Below, piece by piece: positions 37,898-49,804 of a DNA stretch of 64,000 nucleotides. Origin of the DNA: Epinephelus fuscoguttatus (lineage: Eukaryota > Chordata > Actinopteri > Perciformes > Serranidae). The DNA is taken from the NCBI RefSeq assembly GCF_011397635.1, contig NC_064760.1, positions 30,496,856-30,560,855 of the forward strand. Reading direction: 5' to 3'. Position 1 is the stretch's first letter. Each line of letters starts with the position of its first letter. The notes below the pieces were generated by a model, which worked only from the letters and a program-made list of their open reading frames with translations, ran no database searches and had not been told where the DNA came from. The translations under genes were made by a program, and so were the position numbers.

Positions 37898-40800
37898 GCT
37901 ATTATCTTTTCATATATATATTTACGAAGTTTATATCTATATATATATCTATCTATCTATCTATCTATCTATATATATATATATATATATACATATATCT
38001 ATCTATCTATCTATATATATATATATATCTATATATATATATATCTATATATATATATATATATATATATAGATATATAGATATATATAGTATAAATGAG
38101 AGTGAGAACCCAACATGGCATGTAACTGTAGCCCACAGTAACTGAACGCCTCATTAATCACTATACATGTAAAACAAACTAAAGCTGACCTTTATTTTTT
38201 ACTAAGATTTCTTTTGCTACACATTCACTAACTCCACATATGACTGAAGAAACACTGTGTGACTCAATGTCTTTCAGAACATAACGCTCATTATTATGCA
38301 TGGAAATACTGATAAATAAAACTTACAACCATACATCATCTGCCTCTGACAGCTCACTCTGCTCACAGTATAATTTATTTGCTCTGTGTGGTCTCTGAAC
38401 CTATGTAACAACAGTATTATTTCTCTACTCCAAGAAGCCAGTCTGGTCTCATCTCCTTTTGGTCAGCCATTTTGGGTGTGTGTCACAGTCATTTTCTTTT
38501 TTACTACTTGCTTTATGTCTCACTGGGGTTATGGGATTTCATATATTATGTATATTTTGTGTGATCTCACCGAATTCCTTTAAAGTACGTTTAAATGGTA
38601 ATGAAGGACTGAATCTTACATCTTTACTTGCATGGTTAAATAATATTTTTTTCTGCATTTGGCAGACTTTAATTTCAAGCCCTGACTTCTGCTACAGCGC
38701 TGCATATTTGTATGCATGTCATTTACATACCATTCATAGGTAGAGGCCCGTCTCCACCCTGGTGAGAGAAGCTGTAGCGTCCTACATGACAAAAACAGGA
38801 GAGGCCTCAGAACACCATGTCATGACATTTCACTCCTTTCCCTTAACATATAAATCTATTCCAACTGAAGTTATCTTGAAATGGTTTGGGGTAATATTCT
38901 GTTCTGTCTCTAAAGGAGCACACATTTGGGGAAAGTAAGAAGAATTTAGCTATTGCATACACATACATGTAGAGAAAACTGCATGTTAGTGTAATATCAT
39001 GTGCGAGAGAAATGCTGGAATAAGTCCAAGGACATGTGTTAGACTTGCAAATTATTAGCGGATTTTATAATTGAGGAAGCTGTAAAAAAAGAGAAGTTTC
39101 AAAAAAAGAAGGCACATGCATCAGCTGGCCCACATTAGCATCAGCTGGCTCTGGTTCTATTAAGACTGAATGCAACAAAAACTGAACTTAAATGTTTTAT
39201 TAATGAGAGAGTTAGCTCAGATCAAAGAGCCTCCACAGCAAAAATGCTGCAGGTGACTGTTTTCACGAGTCACACAGAATAAGAGAAATGTAGTGATTTG
39301 ATTTGAATACGACATATATGCATTTTGCAACGATGCAAACGCATTTTTTTGATACTATACCACAAAACCCTTCTTTTACAAGAGAAAGGAAACCATATCT
39401 CTTTAATGTGAATTGTCTAAACTACAGCAGTCATCAAAGTACAAATGTGCCTAAAATGTGCCAAATTCTGATAATCTAATAAAATAATCTACCTAGATAT
39501 GCCACGCCAGCTTTTGATACTTTGATTCTGACTGCTGTGAACGCATTTTGGTTGGTACTTAAATAATTATTTCACTGCTGGAAAGATGGTCTTTTCATAA
39601 AGTTGGGCCGTCTATGCAGCAGATAGGCTTAAATACTTTTGAAATTGGAACAACATGGCCAGAGAAAACAGTGAAAAAGGACTGTGGCACTTGCTTTTGC
39701 TCAAAAGGTAGAAAACCTACAACTACCACAATTAATGCTAGCTAACTAACTAACTAACAATAGTTAATGCTCCCGCTGGTGGCTGGTCTAAAAACAATAT
39801 GGTGGCCTGCTAGTTACAAGGGATCTCGTATTACATTTGAACAGCAAGCTAAAATATGTTTCTGAAGACATTTTAGGTGAGAGAAAAGCAACACAGTTGA
39901 TCTGAGTTCTTTCAGCCTCGATTTTCACAATAAAATAACCATTATGGTGCCCGCTTCCTGTTCAGATTTTCATATCACAGTCAACTGTGCACCAAAATAG
40001 GTTTCTGAAGACATTTTATGATAGAAACTGGCAATACAGTAACAGAATCTTGGATTCAATTTAATCAACACTGCTGAGTGTTACAGTTTGGTCCAAGTTT
40101 GGTCCATTTCTATACGCTTTGTGTCCGTGGTGGTGGGCATACAAAAATGCGGAAGTACAATCTGTGGTGCGACGAACAGCCCCAGAGCCAGTGAAAATCT
40201 GCACAATGACACGCAATGTGTCATCTGGCAGATTTGAGCTGAGGGGTGAGCAGGGAGACCTTGGCACTAGTAAAGCTGGCTGAAAATCAGTATCTGAAAA
40301 GTATTCCTTTAAGAGGTATATAAGATACGCATCCCCGCTTAAACAGCACTTAAATTATATTCTATTGAAATTAGGGGGCAACAATGTACAGGAAGATGTA
40401 CTGTACTGTGCAATATTCGAAATCATCTTAGATTTATCTGTCACCGCCACTATCAAAAACCTAACTGGATTGCTTTTAGTTTTCCTCCAAGCCTAGCAAC
40501 AACCACAGTTTCCACAGTTAGGGCTCCTTTATGCTCAACGGGTCATCCACTACTCGGAACACCAGCGGTTCGATCCCCGGCTCCTCACAGTCTGCATGTT
40601 GAAGTATTCTTGAGCAAGATACTGAACCCCAAACTGCTCACGATGGCTGTTCCATCGGTGTGCAAGTGTTTTAGCAGGTGGCGCTTCGTATGACAGCCTC
40701 GGCCACCAGTGTGTGAATGCGTGTGTGACTCGTAGTGTAAAAAAATCGCTTTGAGTGGTCGGATGACTAGAAAAGTGCTATATAAGTGCAGCCTATTTAC

Positions 40801-43800
40801 CATTCTTTGAAAGCTTATGGACAGTAGAGCAATACCACCGGAGATTGTGGGGGCAGCGTGGCATATTTAAAGTGAGATACCTTCATAGAAGATGATGAGG
40901 ATATTTAAAAAATGGCGGAACAAAATAAATCCGTAATATAGTTAAAATAATTCTCATTCCACATGTAGTGATGTATTTAATGGCCTCACAGACCCCCACT
41001 GTCTACAATACTGCCTCAGTTTAAAGGTTCATTATCACAACCTCCTTCACCATTGCCTCGTTTTTTTGTTGTGTAAAACTTGTGACTCTGCTCTCTATTG
41101 CCGTCAGTTGGAAGTATCTATGCTATTATAAATGATGCATGGAAGTATGAGGGCAGTTCCAATGTTTGAAATGGATGGGGAGTATTTATGTCTGCCATTC
41201 CTGCTACTGGGAATGATAACTGCACAGAATTTACATAGCTACTCTTTGGTGACTAGGGATAGCTACTGATAGCTACCCAGAAAAACAAAAGCGCTATCGT
41301 CTTCTTGTTTTGGTTGTGCAGTGGCTAACACACATCTTTTGTGCTGTAAATTGAGCCTTCATTTTCCCAGGAGATCGTACCCAGTGGCAGACAGAATTAC
41401 ATAGTGAAAGCAAGGCTTATAGGGAACCAATCTAAACACAGATGGTGTCATCATTCTGTGGGCATTACATTGTATAATCAACATATACTTCATCATGTTA
41501 GGTTAATTTTGTATTATTACTATAATTTTGTATTTGTATGTTGGTTTTAGTGTGTTGCAAGACAAAAAGTCTCAAAATCCTAACCACACATGCAACTCTA
41601 TTATCAAAGAAGTGTAATCACAAGTAAAACTAGCGCCCACAGTTTTGGGACCCAATAAGGAGCATGCATGTTCAAACTGAAGTCCTGCCATCAACACAAT
41701 CACTTGTCGGCACTGTGAGGATAATACCCATTTTTCATTTGTTGTCAAATACATGCAACAAATGGCTGTATTTATCTACAGCCAGCGGTGAGGGAAAGTA
41801 TCCTCTCCTAACTATTGTTAGTGTGGGAACCAACCTTTCAAGGAATCCTGCTCAGCCCTCATAATGTCAATCAGAGAGTTCTCCAGAGAGTGCATACTGA
41901 AACCATCAAAGGACCGTGTTCTCTCCTGCTGAAAGAGAGGAAGACAACAATTAGCCTCCTCACTTCCCACATCACCGTCTAAACCGGCACAAGCTGCAAG
42001 AGCCCTGACAGAGTTTGCCATGATGCTAATAGCTAATAAAAAAAAACTGCAGAGAATATCCCCATAGAGACGTTCAGCAGAAAGCACTGTAAACAGAAAA
42101 TGGAGCCGAGAGTATGTCACACAAAATCACCTGTGTATATCTGCAATCATATCTTTCCTGTCTATCTGAGAGCATCAGATCAGAATATATGCTACTTAGG
42201 AGGCAAAAAATGCATCACCACTCGCCCAATTTCAGATCAATACAAATTCTAATTGAATAGCCTAAGGTAAAAAGATATTAGCATTTGAAACAATCCCAAA
42301 AGCACAGAAAAGCTATGAGTAATACTTAACACAACTGAGGGTGCTTCACTGTGTATCTAAATGGGTTGAGAGCATGCAAAGCTGCAGAGGAGCACAAGAC
42401 TTCTCAAATCAGGACAAGAGGAAGGCCATGTGATCAGAGCAGATGATAACACTGCTCTCGTTCAACGCAATGATCTAGATAAGGCCTCAGACATAAGCAC
42501 ATGCACAATAAGTTTCAATTCATCCGTTTAGTTGGCTTAACTGTCACGCATCCCGTTTTGCTCAATGGCTTATTTGTTGCATTTGTTACAGATGAGCGTG
42601 TTTAATGTGGTTAATATCCTTTGCTCCTGCTGGACACTCTAAAACTAAACTGAACTTAGTACTATTAGGCATCACATCTTGTAATTCCTTTAAAACCAGC
42701 CAGAGTATTACCTGTGATCTGCTCACCTGGAAAGGGTAGACACTGTCACTGCGGCTCATGTTGTCCTCCACCCAGCCCTTGTGATTAAAACCAGAGCTAT
42801 TTCTGGGGAACTTCTGAGAAGGAACCTGTAGGACAGATGGATTAGTTTCATGCATGTCTGCTCACCAAATGCACCGTGTGCTATCATACCAACTAATGCA
42901 AATATCTGCTACTATTTATAAGTGTTTAAGATCTACATCTACCTGGTTGTTGGGGAAGGACTTCTTCAGTGGAGAGATGGAGTTAAGACCCGTCATCCCT
43001 CCACCTACCCCCCGCCTGTACTCTCGAACCCCCTGCGTGCCTCCCCAGCCACCATACCCACCGGGGCTCCAGGACGTGGATGTGGGAGTGGAGGGGCTCT
43101 GGTAGCTTCCCCAAGGTGAAGGGGGTTTGCTCTGGGCAGGAGCGAGGTGGGGCAGCTGGGTGAACGGTGCTGTGCGATGGGGATGTGGAGGGAAGGAGGG
43201 CTGGGGTGGATGAGGGCTAGCTGGAGAGCGCCGGTGCTGCTGTGGGACCCCCTGACCGTGGGGGTGGTAGTGCTGGGGGTGAGGTGTGGGTGGGTGGTGC
43301 TGGGAGACTGGTCCAATTTGCGGGGAGAAACTACCTCCGGCTCCAAAGCCAGGGCCGGCATGGTGGGAGAAGTTCTGGAACAGCAGGGGAGGTCCGTTGG
43401 CGTTAGAGCCAGCCGGGCCGAAGAACCCACCGACGTCTTCCCCAACCACTGGAGACTGGGTGGATGGGACAGCAGGGGACCAGTTGTTAAAGCTGGTCAG
43501 TGAGGATGAGGAGGAGGTGGACTGTGCACAGCTTGTACCCATTCCCAGGCTGTCTTGGTAGTCGAACCCACTGAGCACAGGGGACTCCATCCTCAGCTTC
43601 TCCTTTCCACCACTGCTCTCCAGAGAACCCTTCTCCAAAGGGCCATCTTCAGGAAGAGCTCCCTCAAGCTCTCCTAGGCCTCCCCCAGCCTCCTGCTGGC
43701 CTGGGGACAAGGCCTGAGGCTGGGCCTGGACCTGAGACTTCTCCTGCATGTCCTGGAGGTCCAAGGCCTTGGACTTGTCTGACTCCAGAATCTCATCTTG

Positions 43801-44007
43801 CATGTTACTGTGTTGGGCTACGGCAGGGAACAGCCAAGCACTGCCCCCATTGGTGGAGCAGGTGTTGTTTACGAAGGAAGGGGGGCTGGGGGGGTTGGAG
43901 GGGTGGTGTGGGTGCTGGGGTTGGAGGTGAGGAGGGATCCTTACAGGGAAAGCAGATTTGTTACCGCTGCTGTTCTTCACCAGAACTCCAAACCCGTAGT
44001 CCCCCAT
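34558..44007 (-). CDS. cpeb4: Cytoplasmic polyadenylation element-binding protein 4
   Basis: Ten coding exons join as 44007-42943, 42825-42727, 41928-41835, 38781-38731, 37621-37598, 37173-36997, 36800-36711, 36594-36476, 35352-35238, 35145-34964 and 34785-34558 counting the 51-nt and 24-nt exons, giving 747 aa (human about 729). All junctions are GT-AG with consistent phases. The protein starts [13 protein letters not shown] long disordered Pro/His/Ser-rich N-terminus (1-440) is followed by RRM1 at about 490-573 (VFVGGL, KGYAFLLF), RRM2 at about 600-675 ([14 protein letters not shown]) and a C-terminal Cys/His zinc-binding ZZ domain ([13 protein letters not shown]... [10 protein letters not shown]). 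It binds UUUUAU elements in 3' UTRs and controls poly(A) tail length and translation in the cytoplasm. The N-terminus [10 protein letters not shown] and LNSISPLKK, with synteny, separates it from cpeb2/3. The teleost a/b copy is not assigned. Confidence 0.97.
37598..37621 (-). other. cpeb4: cpeb4 24-nt microexon
   Basis: 24 nt between ACATGCAG|CAAGAAG and CGACGAG|GTAAAG, phase 1 at both ends. It encodes A/RSYGRRR, matching the RTYGRRR(G) cassette of mammalian CPEB4, a neuron-enriched microexon. A UGC triplet sits immediately before the 3' splice site, the kind of motif used by the neuronal microexon regulator SRRM4. The protein change is +8 residues, strongly basic. Confidence 0.9.
37823..38090. 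repeat. Compound (GATA)n/(TA)n/(TATC)n inverted microsatellite
   Basis: A (TAGA)n plus (TA)n arm at 37823-37893 is separated by about 40 bp from a (TA)n/(TATC)n arm at 37934-38090. The arms are complementary and could fold into a long hairpin. It lies in the cpeb4 intron between the 51-nt and 24-nt exons. Confidence 0.9.
38731..38781 (-). other. cpeb4: cpeb4 51-nt alternative exon
   Basis: Exactly 51 nt between acceptor ATGTAG|GACGC and donor ATG|GTATGT, phase 1 at both ends, so it can be skipped without frameshift. It encodes [16 protein letters not shown] after the split Gly. It is the counterpart of the 17-residue cassette of mammalian CPEB4/CPEB2. It was found by splice-site and phase reasoning, as it is too short to stand out as an ORF. 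Confidence 0.85.
40535..40803 (+). mobile_element. SINE-like fish repeat in a cpeb4 intron
   Basis: It has a B-box-like GGTTCGATCCCCGG near 40567, then TTCTTGAGCAAGATACTGAA, and ends AAAAGTGCTATATAAGTGCAG then CCTATTTACCATT. This end is a very common fish dispersed repeat. It lies in the intron between the third coding exon and the 51-nt exon, antisense to cpeb4. Confidence 0.6.
41835..41928 (-). other. cpeb4: cpeb4 third coding exon with tandem acceptor and weak donor
   Basis: It encodes (Q)[18 protein letters not shown] followed by [12 protein letters not shown]. The 3' splice site is CTTTCAGCAG|GAG, a NAGNAG tandem, so Gln389 may be included or skipped. The 5' splice site is AAAG|GTTGGT, weaker than the consensus GTAAGT. 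Confidence 0.85.
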
Positions 44008-45060
44008 TTAGGACACCCAGTAAATCTTCAATTCACTTTTGGCTTTCACCGTCTTCTTTATCCTAATATAAGGGTTGAGGAAGGGCAGGGGAGGGGTGAC
44101 AAAAAGCACAAGATTGTTACACTCAAGTTGATCTGGCCTCCAAAAAAAAAAAAAAACAAAAAAAAAAACAAGCCTCGCCATACCCTGTAAATGTGCTTGG
44201 GCTGCACCCTGTCTGGTCTTGTGATGCAATCAATGAGATTAAATCATTGACTCGCTTGGCCATGGGAGGCCTGGATGAAATATAACACTCGGATAGCAGG
44301 CAGGCAGGCAGGCAGGCAACCACGGAAAACACCCAGCCTAACCAGCGCAGACAGCTAGCAGCCTGTGCTGGTGAAGCTTACGTCTCTAAAGGTCGTTACG
44401 CAGCTAGCAGCAAGCTAACAGCTGCTCCGCCACCTTCCATGTGTCCTATTAATCATGCAGATCCCAGCAGTCAATTTTAAAGTACGTTTATGCACTACAG
44501 TGCATCCGTGAACGCTCAAGCACCGTGGGGGCTTACAGCATGGACACTTACCAAATAATCTTCCCTTTTCAGCAATGACCTCCTCATACGCAACCATTTA
44601 AATACAGGAAAATGTTGATGACGTCTCCTGTCTGTTCTGAATCTAGGGTAGTTCCCTTCACCAAGCCGCTAGGCTAGGATAATAGCCGATACCGCAGAGA
44701 CGTTGTAGCATATTTGCACACCAGCTGGGAAGCAATAAACGAATTCAACGGCTAAAACGTCACCTCGAAATTTCACTAACGTACACGACAGCGTTAACGA
44801 CGACAGGACGGCGGAATTTTCCAGGACTTGAGTGGTTAGAAATGGTGTATGGCTCTTTAGACGACCTCGTCTGTTTCGTGTCCTGTATGTTCAATGTCAC
44901 ACAGCCTACCAAACCTTGTCATCATTTTTACATCTCGAAACACCGTGACGCAACCTCGACGGCCGTTTGAACGTATCGACAAACGTGTGTATTTAGATAT
45001 ATGTCGGGCATAGCTACCTTCAGTTCGGCGTCATGACCTTATCGTTTAGATGTTGCCATA
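44008..45060 (-). promoter_or_regulatory. cpeb4: cpeb4 5' leader and promoter region
   Basis: Upstream of the cpeb4 ATG the minus strand has no coding frame continuing the protein. From about 44340 to 45010 CpG dinucleotides are noticeably denser than in the surrounding AT-rich DNA, as in a TATA-less housekeeping-type promoter. I cannot locate the transcription start. Confidence 0.4.
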
Positions 45061-45647
45061 TTTTAGCGTTTTCCCTTTTTCTGCATTTCACAGGCAGCCG
45101 GTGTAAATGGTCTCTTCTCTCTTCTAGATGACAGCTGGACCAGTCGGGAGACACTTCCGTCTGCAAGCCCCGCCCCCTCCTTCAGCCACCAGCCACTGTG
45201 TGTCAGGATTTCCCTCAGAAGCCCCGCCCACCTCACTAAAATCTGACATGTGATTGGATGATTCCCGTGTGATGACGCCCACAGCACTCCTTCTCAATGA
45301 ATGGCACATGCACTCAAGACGTTCTCCTCCCAAATAAGGATACCTAGAAATCAATGGGAGGAGTTGTTGTATTGTAAGGGAAATTAAACATCCAAGGAAA
45401 TTTCTATCTAAAACCTCAACCATGACTACACAGAGCTATTTTCATGTAAGAGAACTGTAGGACAATTTAGTGCAAAGGGTTAAAATCTAGGGTTTAGTGT
45501 TGGTATTTGCATCTGTTCCGAATGCAGATGAGTTAATTTGACTAAGCAAATGTTTTTTTTTTTTTTCCTTCCACCTCAGCCTCTGCCTACAGCAGTTGTC
45601 CAGGACTGGTGTGTTGTGTATCAGACAGGCCCTGAAAGCAAAGGATC

Positions 45648-45705
<58 letters not shown>

Positions 45706-48700
45706 CATCATCACAGCAAAGTACTGCATAGCAATCTCATTAAGCTGCTGCTATTTTCAGCACATAATCAAGCCTGAGAGCTTGATTAATCTTACTTTGG
45801 TCAGATCCGTGCTTCGCTCTGATCATGCCATCATATCATACTATCACTTAGTAGGCTATAATGCAGATGACATTTCCACATTGCACATATCGTCTCCCTC
45901 ATCTGACGTCTGCTCGCAAGCCAGAACCTCACGTAGCTGTGCTTTGTCCTTTGCTGAAGCCAATTCATTAAAACCTTAATGATCCTTCACCAGGACAGGA
46001 AAGAGTATCCTTTTCAATAGAAGTACTCCTGCTGGAGCCGCAGTATACATTACTCAATGGGGAGTAAAATTACTTGTGTTAAAGCTACTCAAGCAAAAGA
46101 GACTAATTTTAACAGTTCTTGTGAATGTCACACAGCCTATTGTGGTCATAGGTGAGGTCCTGACTAAATCCACATTAAAGTGAATACTTGAACAACAATT
46201 CCTGTGCAGTTCAAGACCATTTTGTCTCTGAAAGCAAAGGTTGCCTTTTAAGGAAAGGAGTTTCAAATGAAGCTTATGTAGAATATCTTCATGACTGTGC
46301 CATCTAAAAGCATAGACTTACTGTTCTTAAAATGTACCGAGAAACCTAACTGAAAGAGCCACTAAGTTTCAGTTACTTTCCACCTCAGTCGGAGTGTTAT
46401 TTACTGCTTGCTTGTTGATTTAGTGTTGTTAACACAGTGTTCTTGTCCCCCAAGGCAGACCCACCCTTCATTTGTATCCTGTAGTAGCAGCACACATCAC
46501 CCCACCCCACTCCTATGTGCGGCAGGGCCTGTTGGGGTGGTTTAACAACACACACAACAGTGTGTCTTGAGCTTCTGGTTTCTTTTTGAAAGAAATAACA
46601 GACTGCTGGTCCAGGTGTTACTGGTTTGTTGCTCTCAGGCCAGAGACTCAGCAAATCATTGGTAGCTATGGCACTTTGTTGACTTAAAACAAGTTAGCAG
46701 CCTGTGTGCATGTCACGGGTAAGGCTGAGTGAATGCATATTTGGATCCACCATCTTATGTGTGTTGCTGCCTGCTATAGGTCTTTTGAGGCTGACAGTAA
46801 TTCGAGCACAGTGAGTTGTGTCAGCATTTTCTTCCCTGAGAGCAACACGCTCTGTATTCCCCTGTGAAACTGAGCCTTGCTGCTGAGGTTCCACTCATTT
46901 TATAGAGCTGAGCAGGTCGGCATGATTACTCATTGCACAGTATATTATGTTTTGTTGTATCAGCTTTACATTTTTCTTTCCGAGGCCCAGTGGGACACAG
47001 AGGTGGGGTGCACCTCTTCACCTTGACTGGTTCTTTAATGATTCATCCATGGAACTCAGGCACCCAGTCATTAATTCATTAGTTCACACTGGAGCACAGG
47101 GTAGATGTTCACGAAGCACCCGAGGCCGACTATCTCGAATTTCTCTGCTCAGAGGCGCAGTCTCTCTCTCTGCTGTTCAGCCTCCTCTCAGATGTGATCT
47201 CTGCTGCCTCTATATTGATAGAGCACCGTTGCCATACCAACCATGCAAACTGGGAGATTTCTAGTCCAACCAGCAGCCCATTGTTTGGCCAGGAGGTCAT
47301 CCATCTCAGACTCAATACGTTGTTTGAGTGTGACACAGCATAATTTCTCTCACACGCTGTAATCCCAGTGAACGTAGCACGCTGCAGTCTGCGGCCTTTC
47401 TTATCAGCTCCCTGATTATAGTGTGACACCGACAGTGTGTAGGCGATGATGTCATAGCTCGCACTGCCCTTTTCAATATATGCACAGTATATGCACAGCA
47501 CCATATCCAGCACAGGGCTTCCCATAGGCAAGCTACAACCCCCCACCTACCCACCACCACCACCAAAAAACAAGTATATATTTTTAATCTTTTACATTTA
47601 TTGGATGTTTTTACTAAAAGAGACAAGAGCTAATGAGAAACCAACACAAACAATTTAGCTAACAATCTATAAAAGACTATGATAGGTGCATTTTTCTTCT
47701 TCTTTTTCTTTTCTACCAAGTCCCAGATTGCTTTTGCCTTTTTCCTTTCTCTTACTCTAATACTCTAACATCTCCCTTATGTTCTATTTTCTTGAATGTC
47801 ACAAAAATGAATAAAATTAGGGAGTTTTACTCACTTACACTGCAGGTTGACTATTTGCTGTAGTGTGTAGTGTGTATGTCAATGTATTTAGAAATTCTTT
47901 TAGAATGTAAAGAATGGGTGCCTAGGTTCCATGGACTACTGGACGTAGATGTAAACATGGACCTAGATGCAGTCATCCCAGCAGCGTCTTTTTGTCTAAA
48001 CGAGCAAAACTGTAATTTGAGACGTATTTTTTGCTATGTATCAAGTGTATAAAAGCGAGTCAGGTTTTAGGGGCACCATAAAGATCGGGGAGAGACACAG
48101 ATTTAAAAAAATATATATATAAATAAAGGTCAAAGCTGAAGCAGCAGAGGATGATATCCCAACCTTCAGATCCCAATCTGTGCCAAACTCAAAAAATGTT
48201 GCATTTCCTGTAATGCAACCTGATAGTGTTTTTAATTAGACCCTCCCTGCCTCGTAAATATCCTCTTCTACTACACTCCACACCCCCAGTTTGTAACAGG
48301 AAGTTTGTGCGCTTCCTGTAATCCAACAGAAAGGACGATAACAGGAAGTTAAAAACACTTTGGATTTACATTTCAAATAAAAATCAAAGAGACTGAATTG
48401 TTTAACTCATCATTTCAGTTTTAAAATCATTTGTAGCTTCAATCCAATGACTCATCTCAACCCTATTAAAAATCAAATCCTCGCACCTGCTACTTTCATC
48501 TGCCTTTAGGTCAATACAAAGAGAGATGTCACCACCCAGTGGTCATTTGGTGTCATTACACAGTCAGAGGTGAGCTGTGGCAAACTGTATAGGGCAGATT
48601 CATACTGAAATGCAGAGGTGCTATTATTACAAGCGCTGTATATGTTAAGTGGCATGTAGCCTTTCTTCTTCCCTGCCACACTGTAGATAAATCAAAAAAC

Positions 48701-49798
48701 AAAAAAACCTTTGGGTGTCAAATTCCCATATATGGCCTTGTGCACCTCAGCACACTCTTAACTTGACCCCAGAATGTCTTAAATCTCCAAAACAACAGTT
48801 GGACATCTACCTTTCAAACCAGACCACTGTCTAAATGTTTAGTGAGGCAATGTACACTGTTGGGACAACTCATAAAAACTGACACCCTGGACCCACCCCA
48901 AGCATTGCATACAATCCAGAGCCGCTGACGTAAATGTTTAGGCCTTTCAATAGGGAGGATATTTCCAGTCCTTGAAACTTTAAACACAGCCCGTATTTCA
49001 CTGTCAGAGAGGAGGCGGCAAGTCAAACGAGAATAGGGTGTCTTTTAACTCGTGTGTATACCTGAGACGACGAGGCCTTCTCTGCTAACCTGCTCCTTGA
49101 ATGCTCTACCACCAAATGTTTCGTCCTCTTGTGTGAACTCTTCGTCTGAGCCACGAGAACATGTTTGTCGTGGTGTTTACGCCATGTTTTCATGCTCCAT
49201 CAGTGTGAATACAAACTGTATTGATAGACACAACATGTACAAAATACAGACAAAAATATTTTAATGATAACAAGATACATCTTACTTCATGAGTCCAAAG
49301 TTATTCATGGGATCGTATGCCCAATGTCTTACAGGTGAGTTACAAACTTCTAGACCATGTTCTGTATTTTCAACGGTGAAAGCAGAGTCCTTGTGCTGAA
49401 CGGAGGAAAACTCGCAACGTGGTGATGGAGCACTGACAATACCGGAAATGTGGTTAGTTTTATTTTCCTCTGAACACATAAAGAAAAGCCATTCAAGCCA
49501 CTACATTATTACAAAAAGCCATATCAAACCTAATGACAGAGAGCTGAACAGATTGTCACTTTACACACATACAGTACATTCTCAAAAAGGATTAGCTTAT
49601 GTCTTGTGTTGGGATGTCACAGGAATCCCAACTTCCACAACAGAATAAAAAAAAGAAAAGCCTGAAAGCCTCACTGATGATTCAAACCCTCGGAGCTTAT
49701 TATAGTCTCTTAATGACTGGGAGGAGAAAACATTACCTTACTGTAAGTACATCAGAAACAAAAAAAAAACTTAATTGAGCCACAAAATCTGAGCAGGT
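45061..49798. other. Intergenic spacer between cpeb4 and stc2
   Basis: No frame with family resemblance was found. A (GATA)n tract lies at 45649-45704. Small hairpins occur around 48200-48350 (for example ACAGGAAG...CTTCCTGT). BOD1, which I recall in this interval in human, was not found. Confidence 0.5.
45649..45704. repeat. (GATA)n microsatellite
   Basis: Perfect GATA run of 14 units. Confidence 0.95.
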
Positions 49799-49804
49799 TT
49801 TATT
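49799..49804 (-). terminator. Candidate distal poly(A) signal of stc2
   Basis: Minus-strand AATAAA about 2.1 kb past the stc2 stop codon. A variant ATTAAA near 51196-51201 is closer. Stanniocalcin-2 mRNAs usually have long 3' UTRs, so either could be used. Confidence 0.25.

Noticed and set aside
37823..38090. CRISPR-like array because of regular repeats
   Set aside because: Simple tetranucleotide and dinucleotide microsatellite without unique spacers, in a vertebrate intron.
43005..43503. Plus- and minus-strand frames overlapping cpeb4 exon 1
   Set aside because: Out-of-frame shadows of the GC-rich, Pro/Ser/His-coding cpeb4 first exon.
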